From contig JAJEIQ010000063.1 in assembly GCA_022827905.1 (NCBI GenBank), positions 1 through 38,105 on the forward strand: DNA of 38,105 bases, given 5' to 3'. Positions 1-9,926 of the stretch are shown piece by piece (the stretch's first letter is position 1; each line of letters opens with the position of its first letter). Origin of the DNA: Pseudomonadales bacterium (GTDB taxonomy: Bacteria; Pseudomonadota; Gammaproteobacteria; Pseudomonadales; Azotimanducaceae). Below the pieces are notes generated by a model. That model did not search any database. It had not been told where the DNA came from and saw only the letters and a list, made by a program, of their open reading frames with translations. Position numbers and translations under genes: made by a program.

Positions 1-132
1 GGCGGCATGCGCTGGTCCGTCAACGGCGCCAACGCCATCCTCGCGCTGCGGTGCGCCATCCTCAGCAACCGCCTCGACGACTTCTGGGAACGCCGGGCGA
101 CCGAAAAGCGACCCCTCATCTCACAATCCTGA
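1..132 (+). mobile_element. 3' end of an ISKra4-like transposase gene (partial)
   Basis: Frame 1 is open from the window edge to a TGA at 130-132 and encodes about 43 residues. They contain GGMRWSVNGANAILALR followed by a short linker and DDFWERR. This arrangement (MRW, GANAILALR, then DFWE) resembles the C-terminus of ISKra4-family transposases, where it follows the last catalytic acidic residue. The rest of the element lies outside the window. The terminal inverted repeat should fall between about 110 and 145, because the neighbouring response-regulator homology starts near 141. The family assignment is from memory of the motif, not from a search. Confidence 0.6.
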
Positions 133-140
133 CGTGCACC

Positions 141-386
141 CCGCTAACCGCCACCGAGTACGAATTGCTGCGCGTGCTTTCGGTTAACGCCGGAAAGGTG
201 CTGGACTACCAAACCCTGCTGCGCCAAGTGTGGGGAGAGCGGGAAATCCGCAATGCGGAAGTGGTGCGGACGTTCATCAAGCGGCTCCGCCAGCGGCTTG
301 GCGAGCAGGCCTCGAGGCCGAAGTGGATTTTCAATGAGCGTGGTGTCGGCTACCGTATGGCGACGCCGGCGGACCTATCCATGTAG
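141..386 (+). pseudogene. Response regulator DNA-binding domain, 5' end lost at the IS junction
   Basis: The translated frame gives a complete OmpR/PhoB-type winged helix: LTATEYELLRVLSVNAGKVL (helix 1 region), LLRQVWG, then AEVVRTFIKRLRQRLG (recognition helix) and the wing FNERGVGYRM. A full OmpR-type regulator has about 120 further residues of receiver domain in front, with the phosphorylated aspartate. Here the transposase stop codon lies only 8 bp upstream of the homology, so there is no room for it. An open frame reaches back to an ATG at 51, but that stretch lies inside the transposase gene. The simplest reading is an IS insertion or IS-mediated deletion that destroyed the receiver half. 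A stand-alone winged-helix protein made from 51 is possible but less likely. Confidence 0.7.
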
Positions 387-391
387 CTGGC

Positions 392-2251
392 ATGGCTCGG
401 GGATGGGCGGCCATCCGACTGGTGGCGTGGTTGGCGATCTGCGGTCCGGTGTTCGCGGTTGAGTACCGGCACGGCTATGCCTTTCTCTCCGAACCCAAGT
501 ACGCCCCCGGATTTTCCCATTTCGACTACGTGAACCCAGAGGCACCCAAGGGCGGCATGATCCGGGTGCCGGAGATGGGCAACTGGGACAACTTCAACGA
601 AGCGTCGCTGCGCGGGCGGGTGGTGCGGGGCATGGAGTTCTGGACGCGCTGGCGCAACTACGTCTATGACTCGCTCATGGACATGGCCATGGACGAGCCA
701 GCCACCACCTACGGACTGTTGGCGGAAGGCATCGCCTGGGCGCCGGACTTCTCCTGGGTGCAGTTCAAGCTGCGCGACGGGCCGCGCTGGCATGACGGCG
801 TGCCCGTGACGGTGGATGACGTGGTGTTCAGCTTCAACGCCTATCGCGTTGATGCCCGGCCCGCCATTAGCACGCCCCTGCGGATCATCGACTCGGTGGC
901 GGTCGTGGGACCGCGCGAGGTGCGCTTCAACATCGTCCCAGCCGCGCACGGCAATCCCATCGTGCCCCGCCGTCTCGGGGTGGTGCCCATCATCCCCAAG
1001 CACTATTGGGCCGAGCGCGACATCACCCGCACCACGGTCGAGCCGCCGTTGGGCTCCGGGCCATACCGGATCGGCGAGTTTGTGGTTGGGCGCTGGATCA
1101 AGTTCGAGCGGGTGGCGGACTACTGGGCCAAGGACCTGCCCGTCATGAAGGGTCGCTACAACTTCGACACCATCAAGATGGACTACTTCCGCGATGACCA
1201 GGTTCAAACCGAGGCCGTCAAGGCCCATGTGGTGGACCTGCACTTGGAGAACGTGCCGCGCCGCTGGAGCCAGTCGTACAACATTCCGGCGCTGGAGCAG
1301 GGCTATCTGAAAAAGGACGTGGCCCGGACGCTGCGTCCTGCCGGGCTGTGGTGGCCGATCTTCTGGAACCTCGAGCAGCCGCGCTTTCAGGACATCCGGG
1401 TCCGCGAGGCGCTGTGGCTGGCCATGCCAGGCATTCAATGGGGCAACCGGCGTTCGTACGGCTTCTGGGGGGAGGGCAAGAGCTTCTTCCACGACTCGGA
1501 GTTCGCTGCCCGGGGGCTGCCGAGCGAGCGCGAACTTGAATTGTTGGAACCGTTGCGCGGCCAGATTCCGGAGCGGGTGTTCACCGACCCGTTCGATTCG
1601 GCGCCGCACGGCGAACTCGGATGGCATCGGGACAACCTGGAGCGGGCCGCGCGACTGCTGCGCGAGGCGGGTTGGGTGATCGAGGACGGCGTCTTGGTTC
1701 ACGAGCAAACCGGGGAGCCGTTTCACATCCGCTTCGTCGCCGTCTCCCCGGCGCTGGGCCGCGCGTTCATTGCCTACACCCGCATACTGGAGCGTCTGGG
1801 CATCAGTTCCTCGATCAAGGCGCCGGAAATCTCCAACTGGCTGTATCGCATGCGATCCGGCGACTTCGATGCGGGGGCGATCTTCTTTCTGCCCGACAAC
1901 ACCCCCACCTTGTTGATTTCCAATACGTTTTCCAGTGCGGCGGCGGATGCGGCCTATAGCGACAACTGGTCCAACCTCAGGGATCCGGCGGTGGATGCGC
2001 TGATTGCCCACGTCTATGCGGCCAAGAACTGGGACGACTTCGTGGCCGCCCTGCGCGCCCTGGACCGGGTGCTGCTGTGGAACTTCTACTGGATGCCTAA
2101 CGCCTCCAAGACCCAGTACCCCTATGTGCGCTGGGACAAGTTCGGCCGTCCGCAGCATGGCCGCTTGCTCTGGGTGGAGAGCCTGGTGGCCCATTGGTGG
2201 TGGGATGAGGACAAGGCGGCCCGGGTGCGGGCCTTTGCGGAATCCGGGTAG
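392..2251 (+). CDS. yejA: YejA-type periplasmic peptide-binding protein (SBP family 5)
   Basis: Solute-binding component of an ABC importer for peptides; in enterobacteria YejABEF takes up oligopeptides and microcin C. The 619-residue product starts with a signal peptide (residues 1 to about 22, hydrophobic core [12 protein letters not shown]). It then shows the family's early YejA signature [12 protein letters not shown] and the SBP_bac_5 motif around [17 protein letters not shown]. coli YejA is about 600 residues, so the length fits. The ATG at 392 lies 5 bp after the truncated regulator and has no clear ribosome-binding site. The stop overlaps the GTG of yejB by one base, which points to translational coupling. 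The original promoter may have been affected by the IS event upstream. Confidence 0.93.
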   Translation: MARGWAAIRLVAWLAICGPVFAVEYRHGYAFLSEPKYAPGFSHFDYVNPEAPKGGMIRVPEMGNWDNFNEASLRGRVVRGMEFWTRWRNYVYDSLMDMAMDEPATTYGLLAEGIAWAPDFSWVQFKLRDGPRWHDGVPVTVDDVVFSFNAYRVDARPAISTPLRIIDSVAVVGPREVRFNIVPAAHGNPIVPRRLGVVPIIPKHYWAERDITRTTVEPPLGSGPYRIGEFVVGRWIKFERVADYWAKDLPVMKGRYNFDTIKMDYFRDDQVQTEAVKAHVVDLHLENVPRRWSQSYNIPALEQGYLKKDVARTLRPAGLWWPIFWNLEQPRFQDIRVREALWLAMPGIQWGNRRSYGFWGEGKSFFHDSEFAARGLPSERELELLEPLRGQIPERVFTDPFDSAPHGELGWHRDNLERAARLLREAGWVIEDGVLVHEQTGEPFHIRFVAVSPALGRAFIAYTRILERLGISSSIKAPEISNWLYRMRSGDFDAGAIFFLPDNTPTLLISNTFSSAAADAAYSDNWSNLRDPAVDALIAHVYAAKNWDDFVAALRALDRVLLWNFYWMPNASKTQYPYVRWDKFGRPQHGRLLWVESLVAHWWWDEDKAARVRAFAESG

Positions 2252-3324
2252 TGGGTCGCTACATCCTTAAGCGCCTGGCGCTGATCGTGCCCACTCTGTT
2301 CGGCATCATGCTGGTCAATTTCATCATCGTGCAGTTTGCGCCGGGCGGGCCGGTGGAGCAGGCCTTGGCCGACGCGGCGGGATTTGGCGTCTCCTCGACC
2401 GCCGCCGCCTCCTCCGCGAGCCTGGGGCCGTCCGGCGATGGGGGCTACACCGGCGCTTCCGGCCTGAATCCGGAACTGGTGGCCCGCTTGGAGAAGCAGT
2501 TCGGCTTCGACAAGCCGGCCCACGAGCGCTTCGCGCTGATGATGTGGAACTACCTGCGGCTCGATTTCGGCGACAGCTACTTCCAGGATCGCGCGGTGGT
2601 GGACTTGGTGCTGGAGCGGCTGCCGGTGTCGGTCTCCCTCGGGCTTTGGTCGCTGCTGCTGATCTACGCCATCTCCATTCCCTTGGGCATTGCCAAGGCG
2701 GTGCGCGAGGGGCAGCGCTTCGACGTCTGGAGCAGCGCCGTCATTTTCACGGCCTACGCCATTCCCGGCTTCCTGTTCGCCATCCTGCTGATTGTCCTGT
2801 TTGCCGGCGGCTCCTACCTGGACTGGTTTCCCTTGCGCGGGCTGACCTCGGAAAACTTCGATGACTTGAGCCCCTTGGCCAAGGTGGGCGACTACCTGTG
2901 GCACCTGGCCCTGCCCTTGACGGCGCTGACCATCGGCGGCTTCGCCACCTTGACCATGCTCACCAAGAACAGCTTCCTGGAGGAGTTGAACAAGCAATTC
3001 GTGCTTACCGCCCGGGCCAAGGGCCTGACCGAGCGGCGGGTGCTCTACGGCCATGTTTTCCGCAACGCCATGCTGATCGTGATCGCCGGCTTTCCCGCCG
3101 CCTTCGTGGGCATTCTCTTCACCGGCGCCTTGTTGATCGAAGTGATCTTCCAACTCGACGGCATTGGCCTGCTGGGCTATGAGGCGGTGGTGAAGCGGGA
3201 CTACGCGATCCTCTTTGGCACCCTGTTCAGCTTCACCCTCATCGGCCTGATCATGCAGCTCATCGGCGATCTGACCTATGTGCTGGTGGACCCGCGCATC
3301 GATTTTGAAGGGCGGGGCCAGTGA
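2251..3324 (+). CDS. yejB: YejB ABC transporter permease
   Basis: Inner-membrane permease of the Yej peptide importer, 357 residues (E. coli YejB is about 364). The N-terminus ([19 protein letters not shown]) is the usual first membrane segment. It is followed by the APGGPVEQ motif and a glycine/serine-rich periplasmic stretch (about residues 50-70) that is also present in E. coli YejB. The permease coupling loop that contacts the ATPase is seen at [21 protein letters not shown]. The protein ends [12 protein letters not shown], as in E. coli. The start is GTG, overlapping the yejA stop by one base. A palindromic repeat follows at 3339-3362, before yejE. Confidence 0.94.
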   Translation: MGRYILKRLALIVPTLFGIMLVNFIIVQFAPGGPVEQALADAAGFGVSSTAAASSASLGPSGDGGYTGASGLNPELVARLEKQFGFDKPAHERFALMMWNYLRLDFGDSYFQDRAVVDLVLERLPVSVSLGLWSLLLIYAISIPLGIAKAVREGQRFDVWSSAVIFTAYAIPGFLFAILLIVLFAGGSYLDWFPLRGLTSENFDDLSPLAKVGDYLWHLALPLTALTIGGFATLTMLTKNSFLEELNKQFVLTARAKGLTERRVLYGHVFRNAMLIVIAGFPAAFVGILFTGALLIEVIFQLDGIGLLGYEAVVKRDYAILFGTLFSFTLIGLIMQLIGDLTYVLVDPRIDFEGRGQ

Positions 3325-3338
3325 GCGTGACGCTCTTC

Positions 3339-3362
3339 GGAGCGAGGGCATCTTGCCCTCGA
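3339..3362 (+). repeat. Palindromic intergenic repeat, copy 1 (inside the yej operon)
   Basis: A 24-bp unit of the family found throughout this window: GGAG, then the stem CGAGGGC, a 5-nt loop (ATCTT) and GCCCTCG. It lies in the 61-bp gap between yejB and yejE, the only gap in an otherwise overlapping operon. The hairpin could modulate expression between yejB and yejE, as REP elements do within operons. No T-run follows, so it is not a canonical terminator. Confidence 0.85.
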
Positions 3363-3385
3363 TTGGATGAAGGCGGGCGATTGAG

Positions 3386-4453
3386 ATGACGCCCGTTGGC
3401 CGCAGGCGCTGGCTCATGTTCAAGGCCAACCGGCGGGGTTGGTATTCGCTGTGGCTGTTTGGGGCCCTGTTTGGGCTGTCGCTCGGCGCTGAGTTCATCG
3501 CCAACGACCGGCCCATTGCCTTCGCCCAGGGCGGCGAGTGGCGATTTCCCGTGTTCTTCACCTATACCGAGCGCGAGTTGGGCGGGAAACTGGAGACCGA
3601 GGCCGACTATCGCGACCCCTACGTCATGGCCTTGATCGAAGCGGATGGCTGGATGCTCTGGCCCATCGTGCGCTACGCCCATGACACCATCGATTGGGAC
3701 TTGGAACCGCCCTATCCATCGCCGCCAAGTGCCCGCCATTGGCTCGGCACCGACGGCCTCTCCGCCGACAACTTCGCCATTCTGCTGTACGGCTTTCGCC
3801 TCTCGGTGCTGTTCGGACTGTCGCTGACCCTCATCAGCGCCCTCATCGGCGTGGCCGTGGGAGCCTTGCAGGGCTATCTCGGCGGCCTGACGGACCTCAT
3901 TGGCCAGCGGGTGGTGGAGATCTGGGCCGGGCTGCCGATCCTCTTCGTGCTCATCATCCTGAGCAGCCTGGTGGAGCCGAGTTTCTTCTGGCTGCTCGGT
4001 GCGCTGGCCCTGTTTAGCTGGATGGCCTTGGTCGGCGTGGTGCGAGCCGAGTTCTTGAGGGCGCGCAATTTTGAGTTCGTGTTGGCGGCGCGGGCGTTGG
4101 GCGTGCGTGAACTCACCATCATGCGCCGCCATGTGCTGCCCAACGCAATGGTGGCGACCCTCACCTACCTGCCGTTCATCCTCAATGGCGCGATCACTAC
4201 CTTGACGGCGCTCGACTTCCTCGGCTTCGGGCTGCCCTTGGAGTCGCCATCCCTCGGCCGCCTGCTGTCGCAGGCGAAGATGAACCTGCATGCGCCTTGG
4301 ATTGGCTTGGCCGCCTTCGCCACCTTGGCCACGATGCTGACGTTGCTGATTTTCATTGGCGAGGCGGTGCGCGACGCCTTCGACCCACGCCGGGCAGTGG
4401 CCGGCGGCTCGCAGGCGGTTGCCGCTGCTCTGCCGGGGGGTGCCGGTGGCTGA
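3386..4453 (+). CDS. yejE: YejE ABC transporter permease
   Basis: Second permease of the Yej importer, 355 residues (E. coli YejE is about 341). Visible signs are the N-terminal KANRRGWYSLWLF membrane anchor, the long periplasmic loop containing HWLGTDGLSADNFAILLYGFRLSVLFG typical of DppC/YejE permeases (shown here as HWLGTDGLSADNFA plus the following segment), and the coupling loop ARALGVRELTIMRRHVLPNA near residues 233-252. The C-terminus FIGEAVRDAFDPR is conserved in the family. It follows yejB after a 61-bp gap carrying a palindromic repeat and overlaps the likely GTG start of yejF by 8 bp. Confidence 0.93.
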   Translation: MTPVGRRRWLMFKANRRGWYSLWLFGALFGLSLGAEFIANDRPIAFAQGGEWRFPVFFTYTERELGGKLETEADYRDPYVMALIEADGWMLWPIVRYAHDTIDWDLEPPYPSPPSARHWLGTDGLSADNFAILLYGFRLSVLFGLSLTLISALIGVAVGALQGYLGGLTDLIGQRVVEIWAGLPILFVLIILSSLVEPSFFWLLGALALFSWMALVGVVRAEFLRARNFEFVLAARALGVRELTIMRRHVLPNAMVATLTYLPFILNGAITTLTALDFLGFGLPLESPSLGRLLSQAKMNLHAPWIGLAAFATLATMLTLLIFIGEAVRDAFDPRRAVAGGSQAVAAALPGGAGG

Positions 4454-6044
4454 GCCCTTCCTGTCAGTTCGCGACCTCTGGGTGCGGTTCGGCGCCATTG
4501 ACGCGGTGCGTGGCGCGTCCTTCGACGTGGGCCAGGGCGAGACCGTGGCGCTGGTCGGCGAATCCGGATCCGGCAAGTCGGTCAGCGCGCTGTCCGCGCT
4601 GCAGCTTCTGCCCTATCCGCGCGCCAGCCATCCGCGTGGCTCGGTGCGCATTGGCGGCCGGGAGATGATCGGTGCCCATGCGGCCCTGTTGCGGGCCGTT
4701 CGGGGCGGCGAAGTGAGCATGATCTTTCAGGAGCCGATGACCTCCCTGAACCCCTTGCACAGCGTAGCGAGGCAGATTGGCGAGACCCTGATCACGCACC
4801 GGCGCATGACCCGCAAGGCGGCGAGGCGGCGCACCCTGGAACTGCTTGAGCGGGTCCATCTCAATGACGCCGAACAGCGCCTGAACGCCTATCCCCATGA
4901 GCTGTCCGGTGGCCAACGGCAGCGCGTGATGATTGCGATGGCCTTGGCCAACGAACCGCGGCTGCTGATCGCCGATGAGCCGACCACGGCCCTGGACGTG
5001 ACCATACAGGCTAGGATTCTGGCGCTGCTGCGCGAGCTGCAGACGGAGATGGGCATGGGACTTCTGCTCATTTCCCATGACCTCGGCATCGTGCGGCAAA
5101 TGGCCGATCGCCTTTACGTGATGACCGGCGGCGAGATCGTGGAGTCCGGCTCCCGGCAGCAGGTCTTCGAGCAGCCCCGCCATGCCTACACCCAACGCTT
5201 GCTGGCGGCGGAGCCATCGGGCGCGCCGGTGCCCGCGCAACCGGCCGCCGAGACCTTGTTGCGGCTCAAGGAATTCAACGTCAGCTACGCCCAGGGCAAG
5301 GGCTGGCTCGGCCGCCGCCGTCAGAGGCCTGCGGTACGCAACCTCGACCTCGATGTTGCGGCCGGTCAAACCCTAGGGGTGGTGGGGGAGTCCGGATCCG
5401 GCAAAACGACCCTTGGCCTTGGGCTGCTGCGCCTGATTCGGTCCCAAGGCGCCATCGAGTTCCGTGGCCGGGCCCTGCACGAGCGCAAAGGCAGTGCCTT
5501 GGTGGCCGAACGCCGCCACCTGCAGATCGTCTTTCAGGATCCGTTCGGCAGCCTGTCGCCACGGCTCTCGGTGCAGCGCATCGTCGAGGAGGGTTTGCGG
5601 GTGCATGAGCCGGGCATGACGCCCGCGCAACGAGCGGCGCGGGTGGGCGAGGCGCTCCAAGAGGTCGGGCTTGAACCCGAGCACATGGAACGCTATCCCC
5701 ACGAGTTCTCCGGTGGCCAGCGGCAGCGCATCTGCATTGCGCGAGCCTTGGCCCTGCGCCCGGAATTCCTGGTCCTCGACGAACCCACTTCGGCGCTTGA
5801 CCGCACCGTGCAGGCGCAAATCGTCGATCTGCTGCGGGCGCTGCAAGCGCGCCACGGGCTGACCTACCTGTTCATCAGCCACGACCTGAACGTGGTGCGG
5901 GCGCTCGCGCATCACCTGGTGGTGATGAAGGATGGGGAAATCGTGGAGCAGGGCAGGGCAGAGGCCGTGTTCAACGCGCCCCGAACCCAATACACCCGCG
6001 AGCTGATGGCAGCCGCGGGCCTTCGGCCCGTGGGCGTTAAATGA
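4446..6044 (+). CDS. yejF: YejF ABC transporter ATPase (two nucleotide-binding domains)
   Basis: Cytoplasmic ATPase that powers the YejBE permease. Two complete ABC domains are fused: Walker A GESGSGKS with signature LSGGQRQR and Walker [13 protein letters not shown] in the first half, then [17 protein letters not shown] and [12 protein letters not shown] in the second. The frame is open further upstream to an ATG at 4356, but that would overlap yejE by about 100 bp. The GTG at 4446 follows a run of six G residues at 5-nt spacing and gives 532 residues, close to the 529 of E. coli YejF. The 3' end overlaps the 3' end of gdhA on the other strand by 8 bp. Confidence 0.93.
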   Translation: MAEPFLSVRDLWVRFGAIDAVRGASFDVGQGETVALVGESGSGKSVSALSALQLLPYPRASHPRGSVRIGGREMIGAHAALLRAVRGGEVSMIFQEPMTSLNPLHSVARQIGETLITHRRMTRKAARRRTLELLERVHLNDAEQRLNAYPHELSGGQRQRVMIAMALANEPRLLIADEPTTALDVTIQARILALLRELQTEMGMGLLLISHDLGIVRQMADRLYVMTGGEIVESGSRQQVFEQPRHAYTQRLLAAEPSGAPVPAQPAAETLLRLKEFNVSYAQGKGWLGRRRQRPAVRNLDLDVAAGQTLGVVGESGSGKTTLGLGLLRLIRSQGAIEFRGRALHERKGSALVAERRHLQIVFQDPFGSLSPRLSVQRIVEEGLRVHEPGMTPAQRAARVGEALQEVGLEPEHMERYPHEFSGGQRQRICIARALALRPEFLVLDEPTSALDRTVQAQIVDLLRALQARHGLTYLFISHDLNVVRALAHHLVVMKDGEIVEQGRAEAVFNAPRTQYTRELMAAAGLRPVGVK

Positions 6045-7398
6045 TGCCGTAGGCGAGCATGGCGTCGGCGATCTTGAGAAAGCCGCCGATGTTGGCGCCC
6101 TTCACGTAATCGACCTTGCCGTTCTCTGAGCCGTGGCGCAGGCAGGTCTGGTGGATGTTGTGCATGATCGTCTGCAGACGGGAATCCACTTCATCGGCGC
6201 TCCAGGACAGGCGCAATGCGTTCTGGCTCTGCTCCAGGCCCGACACGGCGACGCCGCCGGCGTTGGCGGCCTTGGCGGGTCCGTACAGGATGCCAGCGTC
6301 GAGAAAGGCGCCCATGCCATCAGGATCCGTGGGCATGTTCGCGCCTTCGCACACCGCGCGAACGCCGTTGTTCAATAGGGTCTGCGCATCGTCGCCGTTG
6401 ATCTCGTTCTCGGTGGCGCAGGGCAGGGCGACGTCAACGGGAACGCCCCAGGGCCGCTGGCCCTTGTGGAAGCTGACGTGGTCGAAGCGATCCGCCACCT
6501 CGGCAATGCGGCCGCGGCGGACCTCCTTGAGCTCGCGAATGAACGCCAGCAAGTCGCGGTCCAAGCCGCCGGGGATGTGGATGAAGCCGGAGGAGTCCGA
6601 CAGGGTGACCACCTTTGCCCCGAGGGTGATCGATTTCTCGGCGGCGTAGATGGCCACATTGCCGGAACCCGAAATCGCGACAGACTTCCCGTCGATGCCT
6701 TCCCCGACGTGGTTGAGCATGTGTTCGCAGAAGTACACGCAACCGTAGCCGGTGGCTTCCGTGCGCACCAAGCTGCCGCCGAAGTTCAGGCCCTTGCCGG
6801 TCAGTATGCCGGCGTAGCGGTTCGCCAGGCGCAGGTATTGGCCGAACAGCACGCTGATCTCCCGGGCGCCGACGCCAATGTCGCCAGCGGGAACGTCGGT
6901 GTCCTCACCGATGTGCCGGTGGAGCTCGATCATCAGCGACTGGCAAAAGCGTTCCACCTCGCGGTCGCTCTTGCCCTTGGGGTTGAAGTTTGAACCGCCC
7001 TTGCCGCCGCCCATCGGCAGGCCGGTGAGGCTGTTCTTGAAGACCTGCTCGAAGCCGAGGAACTTCAGGATGCTCAGGTTGACCGATGGATGAAAGCGCA
7101 GGCCGCCCTTGTAGGGGCCGATGCAGTTGTTGAACTGCACCCGCCACGCGCGGTTGATGCGCACGTTGTGCGCATCGTCCTCCCAGCAGACCCGGAAGAT
7201 CACTACGCGGTCCGGCTCCGTCAGACGCTCCAGAATCCGCGCCTCCCGATAAGCCCGGTGTTCGAGCACGAAGGGCATCAGGCTTTCAACGACTTCGCGG
7301 ACCGCTTGGTGAAACTGGGTCTCCCCCTCGTTGCGGCGAATGAGCCCGCGCATGAATCGCGCGACTTCGTTCTCAACCGTTGGGTTTGGGTGCGCCAT
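6037..7398 (-). CDS. gdhA: NADP-specific glutamate dehydrogenase
   Basis: Catalyses reductive amination of 2-oxoglutarate with ammonium and NADPH, a cytoplasmic hexamer. The product has 453 residues (E. coli GdhA has 447). The glutamate/leucine dehydrogenase active-site region is clear: YKGGLRFHPSVN, then LTGLPMGGGKGGSNF with the catalytic lysine, and PAGDIGVGAREI. The Rossmann motif GSGNVA binds the cofactor. The frame stays open to 7500, but an AGGAAG-like site (complement of 7405-7410) sits 6 nt before the ATG at 7398, which also fits the family N-terminus. The gene converges on yejF with an 8-bp overlap and diverges from the ankyrin gene across about 240 bp with no obvious operator. Confidence 0.94.
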   Translation of the reverse strand: MAHPNPTVENEVARFMRGLIRRNEGETQFHQAVREVVESLMPFVLEHRAYREARILERLTEPDRVVIFRVCWEDDAHNVRINRAWRVQFNNCIGPYKGGLRFHPSVNLSILKFLGFEQVFKNSLTGLPMGGGKGGSNFNPKGKSDREVERFCQSLMIELHRHIGEDTDVPAGDIGVGAREISVLFGQYLRLANRYAGILTGKGLNFGGSLVRTEATGYGCVYFCEHMLNHVGEGIDGKSVAISGSGNVAIYAAEKSITLGAKVVTLSDSSGFIHIPGGLDRDLLAFIRELKEVRRGRIAEVADRFDHVSFHKGQRPWGVPVDVALPCATENEINGDDAQTLLNNGVRAVCEGANMPTDPDGMGAFLDAGILYGPAKAANAGGVAVSGLEQSQNALRLSWSADEVDSRLQTIMHNIHQTCLRHGSENGKVDYVKGANIGGFLKIADAMLAYGII

Positions 7399-7641
7399 GT
7401 CCATTCTTCCTGTGCCAGAAGGCGGGGATTTTAAGGGAGTTGAGCCTGCGGCAAGAGGGCCAAGCGCACCGCGGCGGCCCGATGACCGGCTGTGCGACAT
7501 CTCTTACGAATTGCCGGGGCAACGGCGCACGGTTGTTTCAGCTTTTGCCGAATTGCCCGGCCGCTTGGGGGCACCTTAGCATTTCTGGGAAAAAGGAATG
7601 GCGGTTTCCGGGAGGAGGCGGCCTGTTCATCCAACCACCCA

Positions 7642-8532
7642 ATGGACGTTGACATGAGAACCGATAACACGCAAGCCCAAGCCCAGCGCACCCTGGCCAA
7701 GGTGCTGAAACGAGACCTGTCCCCCGCCTCCGTGGACGAGGACGGTTGGACCGACCTGCACTTCACGGCGGTAATGGGCCTAAGCGCCGATTGCCGCGCC
7801 TTGGTGGAGAAGGGCGTGCCGATTGATGCGCGCCTCAAGGATGATGGCAAGTCGCTTGCCGCCGGCCTGATGCGGACCCTTCGGGACTTGGGCCTCGGCT
7901 TCACCACTTGGGAACGGGAGGGGGACCGGCCCTTGCACTTGGCCGCCTGGGCGAATGCTCCGGCAACGGCCGCGACGTTGTTGGATTGCGGGGCGAACGT
8001 CAACGGCAAGTTGGCGTCGGGGGCAACGCCGCTGAGCGTGGCCGCCCGGTTTGACAGTGCCGCCACTGCGGAGGTCCTGTTGTCCAACGGTGCCGACGTG
8101 CGGGTTCGGGAGTTTTTTCAATACACCCCATTGCACACCGCCGCCTTCCAGCGATCCTTGGCGACCGCCAAGCTGCTCGTGGATGCCGGTGCGGACATTG
8201 CCGCCCAAGCCCACGACAACTGGACGCCCCTGCATGTGGCGGCACTGTTTGATGCCACGCCAATCGCACGGCTGCTGCTCGATTGCGGCGCGGACGTCAA
8301 TGCCCTGTCGGAGGCGGACGGCGGCACGCCGCTCGACTTCGCCGAAAGCAGGAAGGCCACCGCCACCGCGGCCATGCTCCGCCGGCGGGGCGGCGACACC
8401 ACGATCGAGGAACGCACCGAGATGGTCGGCGTCATCGACACCAAGCTCGGCGGCGGATGGGGCGTGATGCAGCCGATCTACCGACGCACCAAGAAGAGAC
8501 GGGCGCCCCGCCGCCGCCGAGCGGCCGGTTAG
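7642..8532 (+). CDS. Ankyrin-repeat protein
   Basis: About 296 residues made almost entirely of ankyrin repeats. Six units are readable: DGWTDLHFTAVMG, GDRPLHLAAWANA, GATPLSVAARFDS, QYTPLHTAAFQRS, NWTPLHVAALFDA and GGTPLDFAESRKA, most followed by LL-x2-GADV-type turns. Ankyrin stacks bind other proteins; no catalytic domain, signal peptide or membrane segment is seen. The tail (RRTKKRRAPRRRRA) is strongly basic and could bind nucleic acid or phospholipid. The start is uncertain: ATG at 7642 or at 7654, with the purine-rich GGAGGAGG at about 7611-7618 rather far upstream. The open frame continues to 7492, but that part lacks repeat homology. The target is unknown. Confidence 0.85.
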   Translation: MDVDMRTDNTQAQAQRTLAKVLKRDLSPASVDEDGWTDLHFTAVMGLSADCRALVEKGVPIDARLKDDGKSLAAGLMRTLRDLGLGFTTWEREGDRPLHLAAWANAPATAATLLDCGANVNGKLASGATPLSVAARFDSAATAEVLLSNGADVRVREFFQYTPLHTAAFQRSLATAKLLVDAGADIAAQAHDNWTPLHVAALFDATPIARLLLDCGADVNALSEADGGTPLDFAESRKATATAAMLRRRGGDTTIEERTEMVGVIDTKLGGGWGVMQPIYRRTKKRRAPRRRRAAG

Positions 8533-8596
8533 TGGTGAGGCCATCGACCGGATGGGTGGGCTGTTGTAAGCTCGCTGCCAATTCAAGGAGGAACAC

Positions 8597-9826
8597 ATGC
8601 GCATTCACGTTCACGCTTCGCTTGGCTTGTTGACCGCCGCATTGCTCACTGGTTGCGAGCCTGCGGATCAAGCGCCGCCGGCCCCGCCGCCGAGTGCGGA
8701 GGAGGCCTTCCGGCTGCAGGTCGAGACGGCAGTGCCCGGGGCGATCATTGAGGTTCCGGCGGGCACACTGAGCCTGAACCGGGGCTTGGTGCTTAACACG
8801 GACGGCGTCACGATCCGCGGGGCGGGCATGGATCAGTCCATTCTCAGCTTCGCAGGGCAGTTGGCGGGCGCCGAGGGTCTGTTGGTGACCGCCAGCGACT
8901 TCACCATTGAGAATCTCGCCATTGAGGACACCGCCGGTGATGCCCTGAAAATCACCGATGGGCGCAACATCACCGTGCGCCGGGTGCGCACCGAATGGAC
9001 CGGCGGCCCGAGCACCGAGAACGGCGCCTACGGCATCTACCCGGTGCAGACCGAAAACACCCTCATCGAGGGCTCGGTGGCCATCGGCGCATCGGACGCC
9101 GGCATCTACGTCGGCCAATCGCGCAACGTCGTGGTGCGCGACAGCCGGGCCGAATTCAACGTGGCGGGCATCGAGATCGAGAACACCGTCCATGCGGACG
9201 TGTTCGGCAATGTGGCGGTCAACAACACCGGCGGCATTCTGGTGTTCAACATGCCGGACCTGCCGGAGGAAGGCCACAGCACCCGGGTGTTCAACAATCG
9301 GGTGGTTGACAACAACACCGCCAACTTCGGCATTCCGGGCTCGGCGGTGGCCGGGGTGCCCGCCGGTTCCGGCATCCTCATCAACGCCAACGACCGGGTG
9401 GAGGTGTTCGACAACGAAATCCGCAACAACCAAACCGCCAACGTGTTGATTTCCAGCTACTTCAGCGCCAACTACACCGGCGAGCGCGAGGTAGTGGAGA
9501 CCTTCGATCCCTACCCGGAGACGCTGCTGATCCTTGGCAACACCTTTGGCCCCGGCGGCGGCGCCCCGGACCACGAGGGGCTTGAGGCGGTTCGTTTGGC
9601 GCTTTACGGCGTCGAGGGGCACTTGCCCGACGTGGTCTGGGATGGGGTGCGCCATCCGGAACGCGGTGCGGCTGAATTCGCCATCTGCGTGGACAACGCG
9701 CCCGCGGATGTGCTCAACGTGGACGGCGCCAACGGTTACGCCAGCCCGGCGGTGGTCACCGGCGAGCACCAGTGCGCCCATCCTCGCCTCGCGCCCGTGG
9801 AGGTGACCCAGGGCGGCGCTGCTTAG
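8597..9826 (+). CDS. Parallel beta-helix lipoprotein (partner of the diheme cytochrome)
   Basis: 409-residue exported protein. The N-terminus is a lipoprotein signal with lipobox LLTGC (Cys20). It is followed by a proline-rich linker and then a right-handed parallel beta-helix: repeated turns such as [61 protein letters not shown] and [12 protein letters not shown], with NN/ND ladders. This is the PbH1/NosD-type fold. The family is commonly encoded next to an SO2930-like diheme cytochrome, exactly as here. The start is well set: AAGGAGG ends 5 nt before the ATG. The function of the pair is not established; a polysaccharide- or surface-binding role is a guess from the fold. Confidence 0.88.
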   Translation: MRIHVHASLGLLTAALLTGCEPADQAPPAPPPSAEEAFRLQVETAVPGAIIEVPAGTLSLNRGLVLNTDGVTIRGAGMDQSILSFAGQLAGAEGLLVTASDFTIENLAIEDTAGDALKITDGRNITVRRVRTEWTGGPSTENGAYGIYPVQTENTLIEGSVAIGASDAGIYVGQSRNVVVRDSRAEFNVAGIEIENTVHADVFGNVAVNNTGGILVFNMPDLPEEGHSTRVFNNRVVDNNTANFGIPGSAVAGVPAGSGILINANDRVEVFDNEIRNNQTANVLISSYFSANYTGEREVVETFDPYPETLLILGNTFGPGGGAPDHEGLEAVRLALYGVEGHLPDVVWDGVRHPERGAAEFAICVDNAPADVLNVDGANGYASPAVVTGEHQCAHPRLAPVEVTQGGAA

Positions 9827-9845
9827 TGTCCTGCGCCCCGAACGT

Positions 9846-9918
9846 TCGAGGGCGGGACGCCCTCGCACCGGGGGAACCGCTTCAAACGAAGGTCGGAGCG
9901 AGGGCATCCTGCCCTCGA
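9846..9918 (+). repeat. Palindromic intergenic repeat, copies 2 and 3 (inverted pair)
   Basis: Two 24-bp units, 9846-9869 in reverse orientation (loop GGGAC) and 9895-9918 in forward orientation (loop ATCCT), separated by 25 bp. They fill nearly all of the 100-bp gap between the beta-helix and cytochrome genes. The second copy ends only 8 bp before the GTG of the cytochrome gene, so its hairpin could occlude or define that gene's translation start. Confidence 0.85.
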
Positions 9919-9926
9919 ACTGGTCC

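Noticed and set aside
350-2194. A 614-codon open frame antisense to yejA
   Set aside because: It is the mirror of a well-matched gene in GC-rich DNA; its translation is rich in His, Pro, Gln and Arg with no domain, as are the other long antisense frames over yejB/yejE, the P450s and the beta-helix gene.
4356-4445. Upstream extension of yejF to the ATG at 4356
   Set aside because: It would overlap yejE by about 100 bp and has no homology to YejF; the GTG at 4446 gives the family length and has a G-rich ribosome-binding site.
7405-7641. Riboswitch or attenuator before gdhA or the ankyrin gene
   Set aside because: No conserved aptamer, leader peptide or terminator hairpin could be found in the 237-bp gap.
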